Shown one piece after another: positions 25,340 to 33,420 of a stretch of DNA of 64,000 nucleotides. The stretch spans positions 1,116,001 through 1,180,000 of the forward strand of contig JAWKIO010000005.1 of NCBI GenBank assembly GCA_041394265.1, read 5' to 3'. The translations under genes and the position numbers were made by a program. Numbering within the stretch: position 1 is the stretch's first letter; every line of letters begins with the position of its first letter. The notes below the pieces were generated by a model. That model searched no databases and was not told the DNA's origin. It saw only the letters and a list, made by a program, of their open reading frames with translations. The DNA is from Acidimicrobiales bacterium (GTDB lineage: Bacteria; Actinomycetota; Acidimicrobiia; Acidimicrobiales; SZUA-35).

Positions 25340-25783
25340 TCAACCCATGTCGACGCCGTCGAAGTCGGCGTCGGTGTAGGGCTTGGGCTCGACCAGCACG
25401 ATCCAGTTGCCGGAGTTGTCACGCATGAGCGCCTCGACGCCGTACGGGCGATCCTGCGGCTCCTGAAGGAACTCGACCCCCTTCGCCACGAGCTCACGGT
25501 GGGTCTGGCGGCAATCATCGACGGTCAGTCCGACGCCCGGCAGGCCGCCCTCGGCCTGCGCTCGCCGCATGGCCTCGATCAGGTCGTCGGGCAGCGGCTT
25601 GCCTGGCGTGGTCAGGTGCAGGTGCAGCTCGGGTTGGCTGGGGTGGCGGACCGTCAGCCAGCGAAAGTCGGGGCCGAGTGTGAGGTCGTCGCCGACCTCG
25701 AAACCGAGCACATCGGTGTAGAAGGCCAGTGCTTCGTCTTGGTCGGTGACCCAGACGCTGATGAGGGAAACGTTGGTGATCAT
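25340..25783 (-). CDS. VOC family (glyoxalase/dioxygenase-like) protein
   Basis: 147-aa single vicinal-oxygen-chelate domain: SLISVWVTDQDEALAFYTDV begins the first beta-alpha-beta unit with LGFEVGDD, FRWLTVRHPSQPELHLHL provides the metal-ligand strand, and VEALMRDNSGNWIVLVEPK the C-terminal Glu strand. The FYTDVLGFE signature is diagnostic. Encoded 9 nt downstream of the AraC regulator on the same strand; the pair is probably an operon in which the regulator senses or controls a small molecule handled by this protein. Confidence 0.88.
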   Translation of the reverse strand: MITNVSLISVWVTDQDEALAFYTDVLGFEVGDDLTLGPDFRWLTVRHPSQPELHLHLTTPGKPLPDDLIEAMRRAQAEGGLPGVGLTVDDCRQTHRELVAKGVEFLQEPQDRPYGVEALMRDNSGNWIVLVEPKPYTDADFDGVDMG

Positions 25784-25792
25784 GCGGCGACC

Positions 25793-26245
25793 CTAGGAGC
25801 CGGGATCGTCGGAAGACTTCTCCTCGCTTGCGGACCTGCGTTCGACCAGCCCCCACATGAACAACTGGCATCCCGGGATGCGCGGCGCTCCGCCGGCGTA
25901 TCGCTGCTGGAACTGCCGGGGTGTCTCACCGACGATCTCACGGAACCGGGTACTGAACGATCCGAGACTCGAGAACCCGACGGCGAAGCAGATCTCGGTC
26001 ACCGTCAGGTTCGTGGCTCGCAGAAGGTCCTGCGCTCGCTCGATGCGCCGCTCGGACACGTACGCGGCCGGCGTCAACCCATAGGTTGCGGCAAACAACC
26101 GGTGGAAGTGGAACTTGGAAATGCCGGCGATGGCCGCGAGCTGGTCGAGATCGACCGGCTCGGCGAAGTGGCGATCGGCATGATCCTTGGCTCGTCGAAG
26201 CGAGACCAAGAGATGGTCGGGTGCTCGCGTCGGTGGTGTCGACAT
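25793..26245 (-). CDS. AraC-family transcriptional regulator (DNA-binding domain only)
   Basis: 150 aa, essentially one AraC/XylS DNA-binding domain with two helix-turn-helices: DLDQLAAIAGISKFHFHRLF (first, ~30-50) and LTVTEICFAVGFSSLGSFST with RFREIVGETPRQFQQRY (second, ~80-115). No N-terminal sensor domain; the C-terminal ~35 residues (LFMWGLVERRSASEEKSS) are not recognised. Upstream lies a 17-bp tandem repeat that may be its operator. Confidence 0.9.
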   Translation of the reverse strand: MSTPPTRAPDHLLVSLRRAKDHADRHFAEPVDLDQLAAIAGISKFHFHRLFAATYGLTPAAYVSERRIERAQDLLRATNLTVTEICFAVGFSSLGSFSTRFREIVGETPRQFQQRYAGGAPRIPGCQLFMWGLVERRSASEEKSSDDPGS

Positions 26246-26275
26246 CGCTGGCGCGGGCCGCAGTCAGCGCACGTG

Positions 26276-26326
26276 CATGATCAGCGCATCCGCATGATCA
26301 GCGGACGCACATGATCAAAGGACACG
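26276..26326. repeat. Three tandem 17-bp repeats containing CATGATCA, upstream of the AraC gene
   Basis: CATGATCA occurs at 26276, 26293 and 26310, exactly 17 bp apart, with partly conserved spacers (GCGCATCCG, GCGGACGCA, AAGGACACG). Each core contains the palindrome TGATCA. The array lies ~30 bp upstream of the AraC start and its last copy overlaps the P450 stop codon. It may be a set of iterons bound by the AraC protein or by another regulator. Confidence 0.6.
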
Positions 26327-27658
26327 GAGTGGCATCACCCGCGGGCCGCGAACCTGGCCGACCGACCACGAGGTCTCGCCGGCCAGCTCGAAGTCGGGGA
26401 ACCGGGCGAGGAACTCCTGGATCGCGACCTTCATCTCGAGCCGGGCCAGGTTCGAGCCGAGGCAGCGATGGATGCCGAGGCCGAAGGCGCCGTGTCGATT
26501 CTGCTCCCGGTCGATCACGAACTCGTCGGCCCGTTCGAACTGTTCGGGATCGCGGTTGGCCGCCGGGAACGGCAGCAGCACCCAGTCGTCCTTCTTCATC
26601 GGACAGCCGTGGAAGTCGGTGTCCTCGGCGACGAGTCGGGCCATCGTGACCGGTGCGTAGAAGCGCAACAGCTCCTCGAGCGCGAAGTCGAACTGCTCGG
26701 GATGGTCCCGCAGGTGCTGGCGGTCCTCGGGGTGCTGAGCGAAGTGCCACAGTGACGAGCCGATGGCCGACCACGTGGTGTCGATGCCGGCGACCAGCAG
26801 CAGGATGATCGTGCCCCGCACGTGCTCGGGCGCCAGCTTGTTGCCGCCGAGTTCGATGTCGAGCAGGTAGCTGATCAGGTCGTCGCGGGGATCATCGATG
26901 TGTTCCTGGATGATCCGATCGAGGTAGGCGTCGAGCGGGCGATCCTGGTCGGTGCGCTCACGCGGATCCTGGTTGATCGTCTCGAGCACCTGATGCACGA
27001 CGTGACGGAAGAAGTCGTCGTCCTCTGCGGGCAGGCCGAGCATGCGACCGATCACGGCCACGGGGATGTGCTGGGCGTACTGGATCGCACCATCGATGAT
27101 CGTGGTGCCGGGTTCGATCTCACCCATGTCGTCGAGTAGCCCCTGGCACAGCGCCCGGATCTCGTCTTCCCAGTCGGCGATCTTCTTCGGAGCGAAGGCC
27201 GGGAGCAGCATTCGGCGGGCCTCGGCGTGGAACGGCGGGTCGCTCGTGATCGGGGGCGCAACACCGATCGGTGCCGGAAGCGCAAGGTCGCCGGGCCTCG
27301 TGTGGCTGACGACCACGGCTCGGCTGGTAAAGCGGGTGGTGTCGTAGGCGACCTCGTTGACCGTCTCGTGAGTGAGCGGCGCCCACATACCGCCGTAGCG
27401 ATCGGAGTGGGCGACGGGGCACCCACCTTCACGGAGTGCGGTCCAAACATCGGGTGCCACCGGGTTGTATTCCGGGCGGGCGTGGTCGAAATCGGTGGCC
27501 CAGTCGTTGACCGGCCCGTAGTCCTCGGCCCGGTAGGGCGTGCGTTCCCAGCCGTCGGTTCCTTCCGGCGAGTCGCCGATGATCGGCAGCGGGCGCGTGG
27601 CCACTGGAGCGGGGTCGACGGTCGCGTCGACGTCGGTCTCTGGCATGGTGTCAGTCAT
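26315..27658 (-). CDS. Cytochrome P450
   Basis: 447-aa soluble bacterial P450. The I-helix oxygen-activation motif is LLLVAGIDTTWSAIG (~285-300), the K-helix ExxR is EELLRFYAPV, and the heme-binding loop is FGLGIHRCLGS with the axial Cys at ~398. The Arg in FERADEFVIDREQNRH precedes it. Class likely CYP125/CYP142-like or related actinobacterial P450 acting on hydrophobic substrates; no ferredoxin gene is adjacent. ATG 27658 has GGGGA close upstream. Confidence 0.94.
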   Translation of the reverse strand: MTDTMPETDVDATVDPAPVATRPLPIIGDSPEGTDGWERTPYRAEDYGPVNDWATDFDHARPEYNPVAPDVWTALREGGCPVAHSDRYGGMWAPLTHETVNEVAYDTTRFTSRAVVVSHTRPGDLALPAPIGVAPPITSDPPFHAEARRMLLPAFAPKKIADWEDEIRALCQGLLDDMGEIEPGTTIIDGAIQYAQHIPVAVIGRMLGLPAEDDDFFRHVVHQVLETINQDPRERTDQDRPLDAYLDRIIQEHIDDPRDDLISYLLDIELGGNKLAPEHVRGTIILLLVAGIDTTWSAIGSSLWHFAQHPEDRQHLRDHPEQFDFALEELLRFYAPVTMARLVAEDTDFHGCPMKKDDWVLLPFPAANRDPEQFERADEFVIDREQNRHGAFGLGIHRCLGSNLARLEMKVAIQEFLARFPDFELAGETSWSVGQVRGPRVMPLRVL

Positions 27659-27769
27659 TTGGTCCCCTTACAACGTATGGCGCAGCGTAGAACGCAGTAT
27701 CGGCCGAGGCAAGGCACCCCTTGAGCATCAGGATCGAAGACCGACGCAGCCGCTCCGACGACCTTGTGA

Positions 27770-28036
27770 AACACTCGCATCGATGCCTACTGGCTCCTTT
27801 CCTCCGCTCGCGGCCGTGGTGTTGCCACCCGGGCCTGCGTCACTGCCACGAACTGGGCGCACCGAATGGGAATCCACCGGATCCAACTCCAACACTCGAC
27901 CGAGAATCTCGCCTCCCGACTCGTCGCAAAGCGGGCAGGGTTCGTCGAGGAAGGAGTGCGCCGAGGAGCCAACCTCCACGACGACGGATGGCACGACATG
28001 GTGATGCACGCACACCTGGCGACGGACGATCCCTGA
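27770..28036 (+). pseudogene. C-terminal remnant of a RimJ/RimL-type GNAT acetyltransferase
   Basis: The frame following the stop codon at 27767-27769 encodes AYWLLSSARGRGVATRACV, then HRIQLQHSTENLASRLVAK, RAGFVEEGVRRGANLHDDGW and ends HLATDDP at TGA 28034-28036. This is the acetyl-CoA-binding half of a RimJ/RimL-like N-acetyltransferase (motif A RGRGVATRA). The preceding ~90-100 residues are missing and the sequence before 27770 does not resemble them in any frame. The only in-frame ATG is 27866. Most of the otherwise gene-free 27659-28151 stretch is explained by this remnant. Confidence 0.7.
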
Positions 28037-28151
28037 GGCTCCAAGGTTGCATCGATGATTGTCAGGTTTCGTCTGCGACTCGCCGGGTAGTTCGTCAATC
28101 CGACAGGCGGACCGGCAAGCGGATCGCCTCACTCGACGATCGGAGATCATC

Positions 28152-28319
28152 ATGGCCACCACCAACAATGCAGGCGTTGCCGGCATCTCGACCGGCGGCG
28201 TGCTCGTCCTCGTTGGCCTCGCGCTCTGGCTTCTCGCCGGCTGGACGTTCATCGGCATCGTGCTGATCCTCGTCGGCCTGATCGCCTTCGGCGGGTTCGT
28301 GCGCGGCCGCTGGTACTGA
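28152..28319 (+). CDS. Small two-helix membrane protein
   Basis: 55 aa, MATTNNAGVAGISTGGVL followed by two hydrophobic stretches (LVLVGLALWLLAGW and IGIVLILVGLIAFGGF) and a basic end RGRWY. GGAG lies 7 nt before ATG 28152. The hydrophobic pattern resembles small actinobacterial membrane proteins of the LapA/DUF-type with a phage-holin-like hairpin, but no family is assigned. It precedes the anti-sigma-like ATPase gene by 3 nt. Confidence 0.65.
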   Translation: MATTNNAGVAGISTGGVLVLVGLALWLLAGWTFIGIVLILVGLIAFGGFVRGRWY

Positions 28320-28322
28320 TCG

Positions 28323-28712
28323 GTGGCGGACGGCCTGGCCACCTCCCGCTTGCAGCTCACGATCGAGGCGGACACCGCGCAACTTGTTCACATGCGTGAC
28401 CGATTGCGACGGTGGCTCGCTCGACACGGTCAGCCCGCCGACGACTGGCTGCTGGTGGCGAACGAACTCTGCACGAACTCGATGGCGGTCTCCACCGACC
28501 CGATCGAGATCATCATGACGCTGGACGCTGGCGAAGTGGTGCTCGAAGTCACAGACACCGGTCCAGGCTTCGTGCTCGACCTCGTCAACCCGCTCACGAC
28601 CTCGACGCGACGTCGAGGCCTCTGGATCGTCGACCAGCTCACCCATCGGCTCGCCGTTGCTCACCGAGAAGGACGAACGACGGTCATCGCCGCTCGAACC
28701 CTCGCGGGCTGA
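28323..28712 (+). CDS. Anti-sigma factor-like ATP-binding protein (HATPase_c_2)
   Basis: 129 aa from GTG 28323. Histidine-kinase-type ATPase fold of the RsbW/SpoIIAB class. N-box NELCTNSMAVS (~48-57; the usual ExxxN(A) is kept), G1 box VTDTGPGFVLD, and G2 box TRRRGLWIVDQLTHRLAV. It has no kinase dimerisation domain. Such proteins bind sigma factors or anti-anti-sigma proteins; no sigma factor is visible nearby. Immediately downstream of the small membrane protein. Confidence 0.82.
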   Translation: MADGLATSRLQLTIEADTAQLVHMRDRLRRWLARHGQPADDWLLVANELCTNSMAVSTDPIEIIMTLDAGEVVLEVTDTGPGFVLDLVNPLTTSTRRRGLWIVDQLTHRLAVAHREGRTTVIAARTLAG

Positions 28713-28749
28713 CCCGACTCGTTGCGGGATTGAACCCCACGCGAGGGCG

Positions 28750-29520
28750 TCAGTGTTCCGGAACGGGAAACTGCGCTGCTGTGAGGGTCAGGGCTGGGGC
28801 GAATCCCAGCCGAGTGGACAGGCGATCCGAGCCGGCGTTCTCCACGTCGCACCGATACAACGGCTCGATGCCGTTGGGCAGCAGCAACGTGTCGATGAGC
28901 GCGCCCACTGCCGCCCGACCCCATCCGCCGCGACGGGCGTCGGCGTGGGTGATGACGGCGATGTCGCCGAAGCCGTCGTCTTCTTCATACGGCTGCGACG
29001 ACGAATAGGCCATGAGACGGCCCCCTTCGTCGAGAAGCCCGACGGCGAGGGTGTCGAGACGGTCGAGATCGAGGTCGGCCTCGTCGAGATCGTCGGGCTC
29101 GCACTGCGCAACGAAGGTCTCGATGATCTCGAGATCGGCGCTCCGCTGCCAGTCGAACACGTGGAGCCGACCAGGCGACGGCGGCGTCGGGAGGACACTG
29201 GTGCGGGTCTTCATCACCCCGCCCCCGACGACCTGCCCGCCGAGCAGCTCGACCATCTCGCGGAACTCAGCGTCCACAACCGGCGGCCCCTGGTGCAGTC
29301 CGTCGAACATCGACCACCGCTCCGGTTCGTCGCCCAGGCCCGCACCGAACGGCACGAACGTATGCGCGCCGATCTGATAGCAGGCGACGCTGCCGGCACC
29401 GCGCCGATCGTCGGCCACCACCGTGGTTCCCGGGGCGTCGATGAGCGCCGGGTCGGCCCCCATGGCCGTGACCATCGCGGAGCAGAACCGCCGTCGAACG
29501 GCGGTGGGATCGGTGGTCAT
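28750..29520 (-). CDS. GNAT family N-acetyltransferase
   Basis: 256 aa from ATG 29520 (MTTDPTAVRRRF), which overlaps the upstream TIM-barrel stop by 4 nt. The N-terminal half is variable (an acyl-substrate-recognition region). The C-terminal half has the GNAT acetyl-CoA motif: ITHADARRGGWGRAAVGALI, then the strand EPLYRCDVENAGSDRLSTR and LGFAPALTL. Last gene of the GT2-TIM barrel-GNAT run on the minus strand. Substrate unknown. Confidence 0.82.
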   Translation of the reverse strand: MTTDPTAVRRRFCSAMVTAMGADPALIDAPGTTVVADDRRGAGSVACYQIGAHTFVPFGAGLGDEPERWSMFDGLHQGPPVVDAEFREMVELLGGQVVGGGVMKTRTSVLPTPPSPGRLHVFDWQRSADLEIIETFVAQCEPDDLDEADLDLDRLDTLAVGLLDEGGRLMAYSSSQPYEEDDGFGDIAVITHADARRGGWGRAAVGALIDTLLLPNGIEPLYRCDVENAGSDRLSTRLGFAPALTLTAAQFPVPEH

Positions 29521-30347
29521 ACCGCCCCCACGAGTGACTCGAGACGTTCGCACGCCACCGCCGCCGTCCGGCGGGGATCGTGATCCCAATGACGGCGATC
29601 GAACAGTTCGAGCGACAGCACCACCTCATCGTCGCGGGCCGACAGCTGCCTGATCAGCTCGCCGAGCGGAGCAACTCCGTCACCCGGAAGCACCCGATCG
29701 GCGTCGGTCAGCGAATCGGCTTCGATGTCGGCGGGCACATCGTTCACGTGGAAGATCTCCAGCCGGGCCCCGCTCGGCACGTCGGTGAGGTCGATCCCGC
29801 TGCCGCCCCTCACCAGATGGAAGACGTCGAGCAGGACGCCGGTCGGTTCGGATCGTTGGGCGACGACGTCGAGCACCTGGTCCAAATGGTGCAGTGTGCC
29901 GGCGAAGCCCCACAACTCGAGTTGGGGGGTCACGTCGAACGAGGCGCCGAGTGTGGCCAGCGCATCGAACCGCTCGACGATGCGCTCGGTCGCGACGACC
30001 GGCCCTTCGACCGCGCCGACGGGCGGCGCAGCAATCCGCCGACACCCGATCGTGGCCAGGGCCTCCATGTCTCGCCGAGCCGTCTCGAGACCGGCGCGGC
30101 GGAGGTCGTCGTCATCGACGATCCATGCGGCGAACCCGATGCCGTTCTCGACCACGATCCCGAGGTCGTCGACTCGACGACGGAAGTCGTCGAGCGAGCC
30201 GCCCGCATCGACGTAGGCATGGATCGACGGCAACCACAGTTCAACCCTGGAGAATCCGGCCTCCGCCGCAATCTCCACTTCCGCGACGATCCCCAGGGAT
30301 TGGTTCGACAGCGTGCTCGAGTTGAGGCAGAGGCGCGGGGTGGACAC
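29517..30347 (-). CDS. Sugar phosphate isomerase/epimerase-like TIM-barrel protein
   Basis: 276 aa, xylose-isomerase-like TIM barrel. Strand 1 is RLCLNSSTLSNQSL, followed by EIAAEAGFSRVELWLPSIHA with Glu36 as a likely metal ligand, then VVENGIGFAAWIVDDDD, QLELWGFAGTLHHLDQVLDV with Glu/His ligands, VLLDVFHLVRGGSG with Asp/His, IFHVNDVPADI with His, and LSLELFDRRHWDHDP. These metal-binding residues at strand ends fit the AP_endonuc_2 family. Lies 9 nt after the GT2 stop and is coupled to the GNAT gene. Confidence 0.87.
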   Translation of the reverse strand: MSTPRLCLNSSTLSNQSLGIVAEVEIAAEAGFSRVELWLPSIHAYVDAGGSLDDFRRRVDDLGIVVENGIGFAAWIVDDDDLRRAGLETARRDMEALATIGCRRIAAPPVGAVEGPVVATERIVERFDALATLGASFDVTPQLELWGFAGTLHHLDQVLDVVAQRSEPTGVLLDVFHLVRGGSGIDLTDVPSGARLEIFHVNDVPADIEADSLTDADRVLPGDGVAPLGELIRQLSARDDEVVLSLELFDRRHWDHDPRRTAAVACERLESLVGAV

Positions 30348-30356
30348 GCTGCCACC

Positions 30357-32414
30357 CTATGCCGAGTGCTCGGCCTCTGAACTGGCTTTTCTCGGCGTCG
30401 ACAACGAACGGCGGTCGAAGCTGCGGTGCGTCGGCGGTGGTGCGGAGCTGCGTCGCTCCACGGGCCGCCCCGTCGTCGGATCGATCGCTCGCTCGGCCAC
30501 GAGACGTTCGAGGAGCAAACGTTCTGAACCCGGCCGCTCCGGAGCTGGTCGAGCGTCGCTGGACCGTTCCTCCACCGTGGCCTGCCTTCCGGGGACCGGC
30601 GATCGGGGATGATGCGGAGCGTCCATGATCGGCATGTCCTGGAGCTCGCCATAGATGGTTCGGGCGAGGATCGCCAGGGCCCGGAACTGGCCGGGAACGA
30701 ACTCGACCGTCGATCCTCCGAAACCGTCCGGGGTGATCCAGCAACGGACGTTGACCAGACCCTCTCGTGTCGCCACCGACAGGGTCTCCCGAGACGTCAT
30801 CGCCCGGCCGGCGATGTGGGCACCGGTCGTCGACGGATTGCGAAGTAGGCCCTGCGTTGCGCCAGCGTGGAAGCGGAGTTCGCGGGAGAAGCGTCGGGCG
30901 CGACGGCGCTCGTCACCGAAGTTGTCGCGGCGAATCCGCCGGGCCGCGACCGAGATCACGATCAGATGGGCAACGAGCACTGCAGCGGCGACGTCGACGT
31001 GCCGACCCGTCGGTCCGGCGATCAGATCCGTGGCGCTCATCGCATAGACCAGGAGCGCCGCACCGGCGAACATGGCCAATCCGACCAAAAGGCCCGGGAG
31101 CGGTGGCGTTGATCGCTCATCACCCGCCCGGCCCTTCGGCGTCACCTGGAACGACGCGTGACTGCCGAGCACGAGCTGACGGAGGGCGTGGACGCTCATC
31201 GGCAGCCGCAGGAACTCGAACAACAGCGCGGGCAGGGGTCGGTGGCGGCCGTTGCCTGCGGTGATCTGGGCGGTCGTCGACAGGACGAGCAACCCGAGGT
31301 TGGCGAGCAAGAACGTGACGACATCGACACCGACCGGACTGGCACCGGTCAACACGACGGCGATCGCGAGCAGCAGATAGCCGATCGAGCGGAGGCCCTC
31401 GAACCAGCCGCTGAGCGACGCCGTGTACGCCAACCGTTGGGTCAGCTTCAGGCCTCGACCTCGCCACGGGTTCTCCCTGCTCCGAAGGATTTGCATGGCA
31501 CCGGTCGCCCACCGCATCCGCTGCACCAGGAACTCCCGATACGACGCCGGGGCAAGACCTCGGGCGAGCACCTCGTTGTGGAAGACCGTGCGCCAGCCGT
31601 GGCGATGGAGCTTGATCGTGGTGAGCAGATCCTCGGTGACCGATTCGGTGGCCGCACCACCGATGGAACGCATGGCATCGCCGCGAACGATGGCCGACGT
31701 GCCACACCAGAACGCCGCATCCCAGCGGTTCTTGCCCGGCTGGATCACCCGATAGAAGAGCGCCTCTTCGCTGTAGTCGCCGATGTGCTCGAACGAGTCG
31801 GTGTTGTAGAAGTCCTGCGGCGTCTGCACCAGCGCCACCGAGGGGTCATCGAAATAGCCCAGGGTGTGGCGGAGGAAGTTCGTCGTCGGAATGTGATCGG
31901 CGTCGAGGATGGCGTAGAGGTCGGCGTTGATCACGGCGAACGCGTTGTTGAGGTTGCCGGCCTTGGCGTGGGACCGATCGGTCCGGGTCAGGTAGCGGGC
32001 ACCGACCTGCTCCGCCATCGCCGCCACCCAGGGGCGGTCGCCGTCATCGAGCACCCAGGTTTCGTGCGCAGGTTGGAGCGCAACGGCGGCTGCGATCGTC
32101 GGCAGCAGGACGTTCTCGTCCTCGTTGTACGTTGCGATGCACACCGCGACCCGGTGAGGAGTGTCATCCCGAGGATCGGGTGGGGCCAGGTGGTCGGTGT
32201 CCCACACCGAGAACACGAACAGAGCGAATCCGAGACCGGCATGGAACTCGAGGGTGAGGAAGAACACCTGCAGTGGCGCGCCGAAGTCGAGCGTCGTCAC
32301 ACGCCAGATCAGATATGCGATCGTGCCAAGGACCGCAGCGAAGGCGAGCAGCCGTCGTTGCACCCTGAGCAGAAGGGAACTGCTCACCTCCTCATCAACG
32401 GCACGAACAGCCAA
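30357..32414 (-). CDS. Membrane glycosyltransferase family 2, cellulose-synthase-like (BcsA/CESA type)
   Basis: ~685 aa from TTG 32414, which has GAGG 8 nt upstream; frames continuing to 32870 are antisense to the SDR gene and rejected. TM helices precede the GT2 domain (LLAFAAVLGTIAYLIW, FHAGLGFALFVFSVW). Catalytic motifs: CIATYNEDENV, WVLDDGDRPWV (first D), ILDADHIPTTN (DxD), TESVTEDLLTTIKL (TED base), and QRMRWATGAM (QxxRW). Later membrane segments include AIAVVLTGASPVGVDVVTFL; FQVTPKGR is the BcsA-type post-TM motif. The C-terminal ~150 residues are soluble, basic and Arg/Ser/Pro-rich; a PilZ domain is not evident. Makes a beta-linked polysaccharide, type unknown. Confidence 0.9.
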   Translation of the reverse strand: MAVRAVDEEVSSSLLLRVQRRLLAFAAVLGTIAYLIWRVTTLDFGAPLQVFFLTLEFHAGLGFALFVFSVWDTDHLAPPDPRDDTPHRVAVCIATYNEDENVLLPTIAAAVALQPAHETWVLDDGDRPWVAAMAEQVGARYLTRTDRSHAKAGNLNNAFAVINADLYAILDADHIPTTNFLRHTLGYFDDPSVALVQTPQDFYNTDSFEHIGDYSEEALFYRVIQPGKNRWDAAFWCGTSAIVRGDAMRSIGGAATESVTEDLLTTIKLHRHGWRTVFHNEVLARGLAPASYREFLVQRMRWATGAMQILRSRENPWRGRGLKLTQRLAYTASLSGWFEGLRSIGYLLLAIAVVLTGASPVGVDVVTFLLANLGLLVLSTTAQITAGNGRHRPLPALLFEFLRLPMSVHALRQLVLGSHASFQVTPKGRAGDERSTPPLPGLLVGLAMFAGAALLVYAMSATDLIAGPTGRHVDVAAAVLVAHLIVISVAARRIRRDNFGDERRRARRFSRELRFHAGATQGLLRNPSTTGAHIAGRAMTSRETLSVATREGLVNVRCWITPDGFGGSTVEFVPGQFRALAILARTIYGELQDMPIMDAPHHPRSPVPGRQATVEERSSDARPAPERPGSERLLLERLVAERAIDPTTGRPVERRSSAPPPTHRSFDRRSLSTPRKASSEAEHSA

Positions 32415-32480
32415 TTCATTAGCCTCGCGGGGCCGGTCGCCGCCTAGCGTTGACCTCGGTTTCGAGAGAGGACGATCGAC

Positions 32481-33341
32481 GTGAACGACTCGAAGGTGTG
32501 GCTGGTCACCGGAGCCGGCGGCGGCATGGGCGCTTCCCTCACCTTGGCGGCACTCTCGGCGGGCGATGCGGTGGTGGCCACGGGGCGTCGACCCGACGCC
32601 ATCGCCGAACAGCTGGGCGCTCACGAGCGGCTCCTGACCACGCGGCTCGATGTGACCGACGTGGCCGAATCGGGCGCGGCCGTCGACGCAGCGATAGACC
32701 GATTCGGACGCATCGACGTGCTGGTCAACAACGCCGGCGCCTCCTTCAAGGGGTTCTTCGAGGAGATGTCGCCGGCCCAAGTCGAGCAGCAGCTGGCCGC
32801 GAACCTGATCGGCCCGATGAACGTCACCAGAGCGGCGCTCCCTGTGATGCGACGGCAGCGATCCGGTCACGTCGTCTCCATCTCGTCGGGCGCCGGGTTG
32901 ATCGGGTTCGCCTACTCATCGGTCTACGCCGCGTCGAAGGCGGGACTCGAGGGATGGATGAGCGCGTTGGGCCAAGAGGTCGAGCCGTTCGGCATCCACA
33001 CCACCATCGTGAACCCGGGATGGTTCCGCACCGGACTCGCCAGCCCCGAGTCCCTGATCTGGCCCGAGATCACCATCGACGACTACGCCGAACGCAGCGC
33101 CGAGCAAAAGGCCTGGTGGCAAGCCCAAGATGGCAAGCAAGCCGGCGACCCGGACAAGCTCGCCCGAGCGATCCTTTCGATCGCCCGTGGGCCGAAGCCG
33201 CCTCGTCGGTTCATCGCCGGCGCCGATGTGATCGCCATCGCCGAGCGCAAGATCGCCGAGCTCCGCGACGACGTCGAGTCGTACCGAGAACTGTCGTCGT
33301 CGCTGTCGTTCGACGACAGACCCGCCACCGGGCCGAGCTGA
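32481..33341 (+). CDS. Short-chain dehydrogenase/reductase (SDR)
   Basis: 286 aa from GTG 32481. Classical SDR: cofactor motif TGAGGGMG (~11-18), RLDVTDVAE, VLVNNAGASF (NNAG), catalytic SISSGAGLI then YAASK at ~155-159. The loop VNPGWFRTGL follows. The Arg of VVATGRRPD at the end of strand 2 suggests NADP(H). The C-terminal extension after ~240 is charged. Divergent from the glycosyltransferase gene (66 bp). Confidence 0.91.
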   Translation: MNDSKVWLVTGAGGGMGASLTLAALSAGDAVVATGRRPDAIAEQLGAHERLLTTRLDVTDVAESGAAVDAAIDRFGRIDVLVNNAGASFKGFFEEMSPAQVEQQLAANLIGPMNVTRAALPVMRRQRSGHVVSISSGAGLIGFAYSSVYAASKAGLEGWMSALGQEVEPFGIHTTIVNPGWFRTGLASPESLIWPEITIDDYAERSAEQKAWWQAQDGKQAGDPDKLARAILSIARGPKPPRRFIAGADVIAIAERKIAELRDDVESYRELSSSLSFDDRPATGPS

Positions 33342-33420
33342 CTCGACTCGTCATGCTCAAACCACGCCCGAGTCTGCCGATAGAACAGTCTCCGGGGCGT
33401 CGGTAGCGAGAGGGCCCACC

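Noticed and set aside
32415..32870. N-terminal extension of the cellulose-synthase-like gene
   Set aside because: Antisense to the SDR start; TTG 32414 has a good ribosome site and fits the first membrane helix.
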